From JBDSLU01 sp963844435 (lineage in GTDB: Bacteria; Acidobacteriota; Vicinamibacteria; Vicinamibacterales; Vicinamibacteraceae): DNA of 64,000 bases. This document shows, piece after piece, positions 63,361 to 64,000 of the stretch. The notes below the pieces were generated by a model. The model worked only from the letters and a program-made list of their open reading frames with translations. It had not been told where the DNA came from and made no database searches. Location of the stretch: NCBI GenBank assembly GCA_963844435.1, contig CAWJOG010000023.1, positions 62,001 to 126,000 of the forward strand, given 5' to 3'. Within the stretch, counting starts at the first letter, position 1; each line of letters opens with the position of its first letter. The translations under genes were made by a program, and so were the position numbers.

Positions 63361-64000
63361 ATGCGCCGATTCGTCAAGGTCCTCGTCTTCCTCATCGCGC
63401 TGTCGCCCGCGGCAAGGGTCGTCACGCTGACGGTCACCGACATCCTGGGGAAGACCCATGCGCTCGGCGCCAACCCGATCGACACGCTGACCGACACCAC
63501 CGGCATCTGGACCCTGCGCTTCGTGCTGCTGTCGCTGGCGATCACGCCGCTGCGGCGGCTGACCGGATGGAACGTCCTGATCCGCTACCGGCGGATGCTC
63601 GGCCTGTTCGCGTTCTTCTACGCCTCGCTGCACTTCACGACCTGGATCGGACTCGATCAGGGCGCCCTGTGGCCCTACATCCTGCCCGAGGCCGGACCCG
63701 ACGAAGCGGTGACGTGGGAGCTGATCCTGCGTGACATCGCCAAGCGGCCGTACATCACGGTCGGCTTCACCGGTTTCGTCCTGATGATCCCGCTGGCCAT
63801 CACCTCGACGGCCGGCTGGATCCGCCGGCTCGGAGGACGCTGGTGGAACCGCCTCCACCGCCTCGTCTACGTCACCGGCATCTGCGGCGTCGTCCACTTC
63901 CTCTGGCTCGTGAAGGTGGTCGAAACGGAGCAGATCACCTACGCGGTAATCCTGGCGGTGCTGCTGGGACTTCGTGTCTGGTGGGCCATCGCCAGGCGTC
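63361..64000 (+). CDS. msrQ: Heme-binding membrane subunit MsrQ (runs off the end)
   Basis: Inner-membrane b-type cytochrome that passes quinol electrons to MsrP. The 213 codons present start at the ATG at 63361 and show most of the six expected helices, with the heme-ligand His in FYASLHFTTW (about residue 92), in WWNRLHRLVYV and in GICGVVHFLWL. The C-terminus is missing because the window ends. It follows msrP by 110 bases. Confidence 0.92.
   Translation, partial: MRRFVKVLVFLIALSPAARVVTLTVTDILGKTHALGANPIDTLTDTTGIWTLRFVLLSLAITPLRRLTGWNVLIRYRRMLGLFAFFYASLHFTTWIGLDQGALWPYILPEAGPDEAVTWELILRDIAKRPYITVGFTGFVLMIPLAITSTAGWIRRLGGRWWNRLHRLVYVTGICGVVHFLWLVKVVETEQITYAVILAVLLGLRVWWAIARR

Overview
The window is high-GC (about 70%) bacterial chromosome. 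It is packed with single-copy metabolic genes and contains no rRNA, tRNA, phage, plasmid or IS genes that I can see. The gene mix suggests the Acidobacteriota, probably a Vicinamibacteria-type organism: a secreted DUF1552 protein, a GMC oxidoreductase with its gluconate-2-dehydrogenase-subunit-3-like partner, Tat-exported Gfo/Idh/MocA and MsrP enzymes, an imidazolonepropionase-like amidohydrolase and ImuAB/DnaE2. This placement is an inference from gene content.

Layout. 0-3.4 kb: DUF1552 protein, DUF711 and a VIT1/CCC1 transporter. 3.4-7.3 kb: nrdAB, encoding a ribonucleotide reductase whose small subunit has the class Ic (Mn/Fe, Chlamydia-type) residues, behind two NrdR-like boxes. 7.4-13.7 kb: a HEAT-like protein, glucuronate isomerase, a fluoride channel, PhoR/PhoB and DUF3891. 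13.7-23.6 kb: a region rich in polyamine-type enzymes (deoxyhypusine-synthase-like protein, membrane-embedded spermidine-synthase-like protein, AguB and AguA) with two MFS transporters and a B12/radical-SAM enzyme. 23.7-31.1 kb: oxidoreductase and sugar-acid genes (GMC pair, HAD phosphatase, SDR, YjhG-type xylonate dehydratase). 31.2-33.5 kb imuA-imuB and 45.2-48.7 kb dnaE2: a split mutasome sharing one operator-like motif. 33.6-45.2 kb: trypsin-like protease, FHA protein, ACT protein, flavin reductase, mreB, CoA-transferase, PIG-L deacetylase and small secreted proteins. 48.9-59.8 kb: three radical SAM genes, an ATP-grasp/alpha-E/transglutaminase operon, YajQ, an amidohydrolase, and a secreted kinase-like protein overlapping a ferritin. 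59.9-64 kb: SET methyltransferase, YqiA-type esterase, glycosyltransferase and msrPQ (msrQ runs off the end).

Three patterns cut across the genes. First, a two-hairpin intergenic element recurs at least ten times, plus three lone hairpins. Its loops are conserved (CTCAC in the first, usually TGGGC in the second) while its stems differ from copy to copy yet stay paired. I consider this the best candidate for something undescribed. Second, many transcription units start with a TANNNT hexamer only 5-10 nt before the start codon and no Shine-Dalgarno sequence, as expected for leaderless mRNAs. Third, at least fifteen otherwise conserved genes, including mreB, carry frame breaks that look like one-base indels. 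This probably reflects uncorrected sequencing error more than true decay, so frameshifted genes are given as single loci with the break noted.
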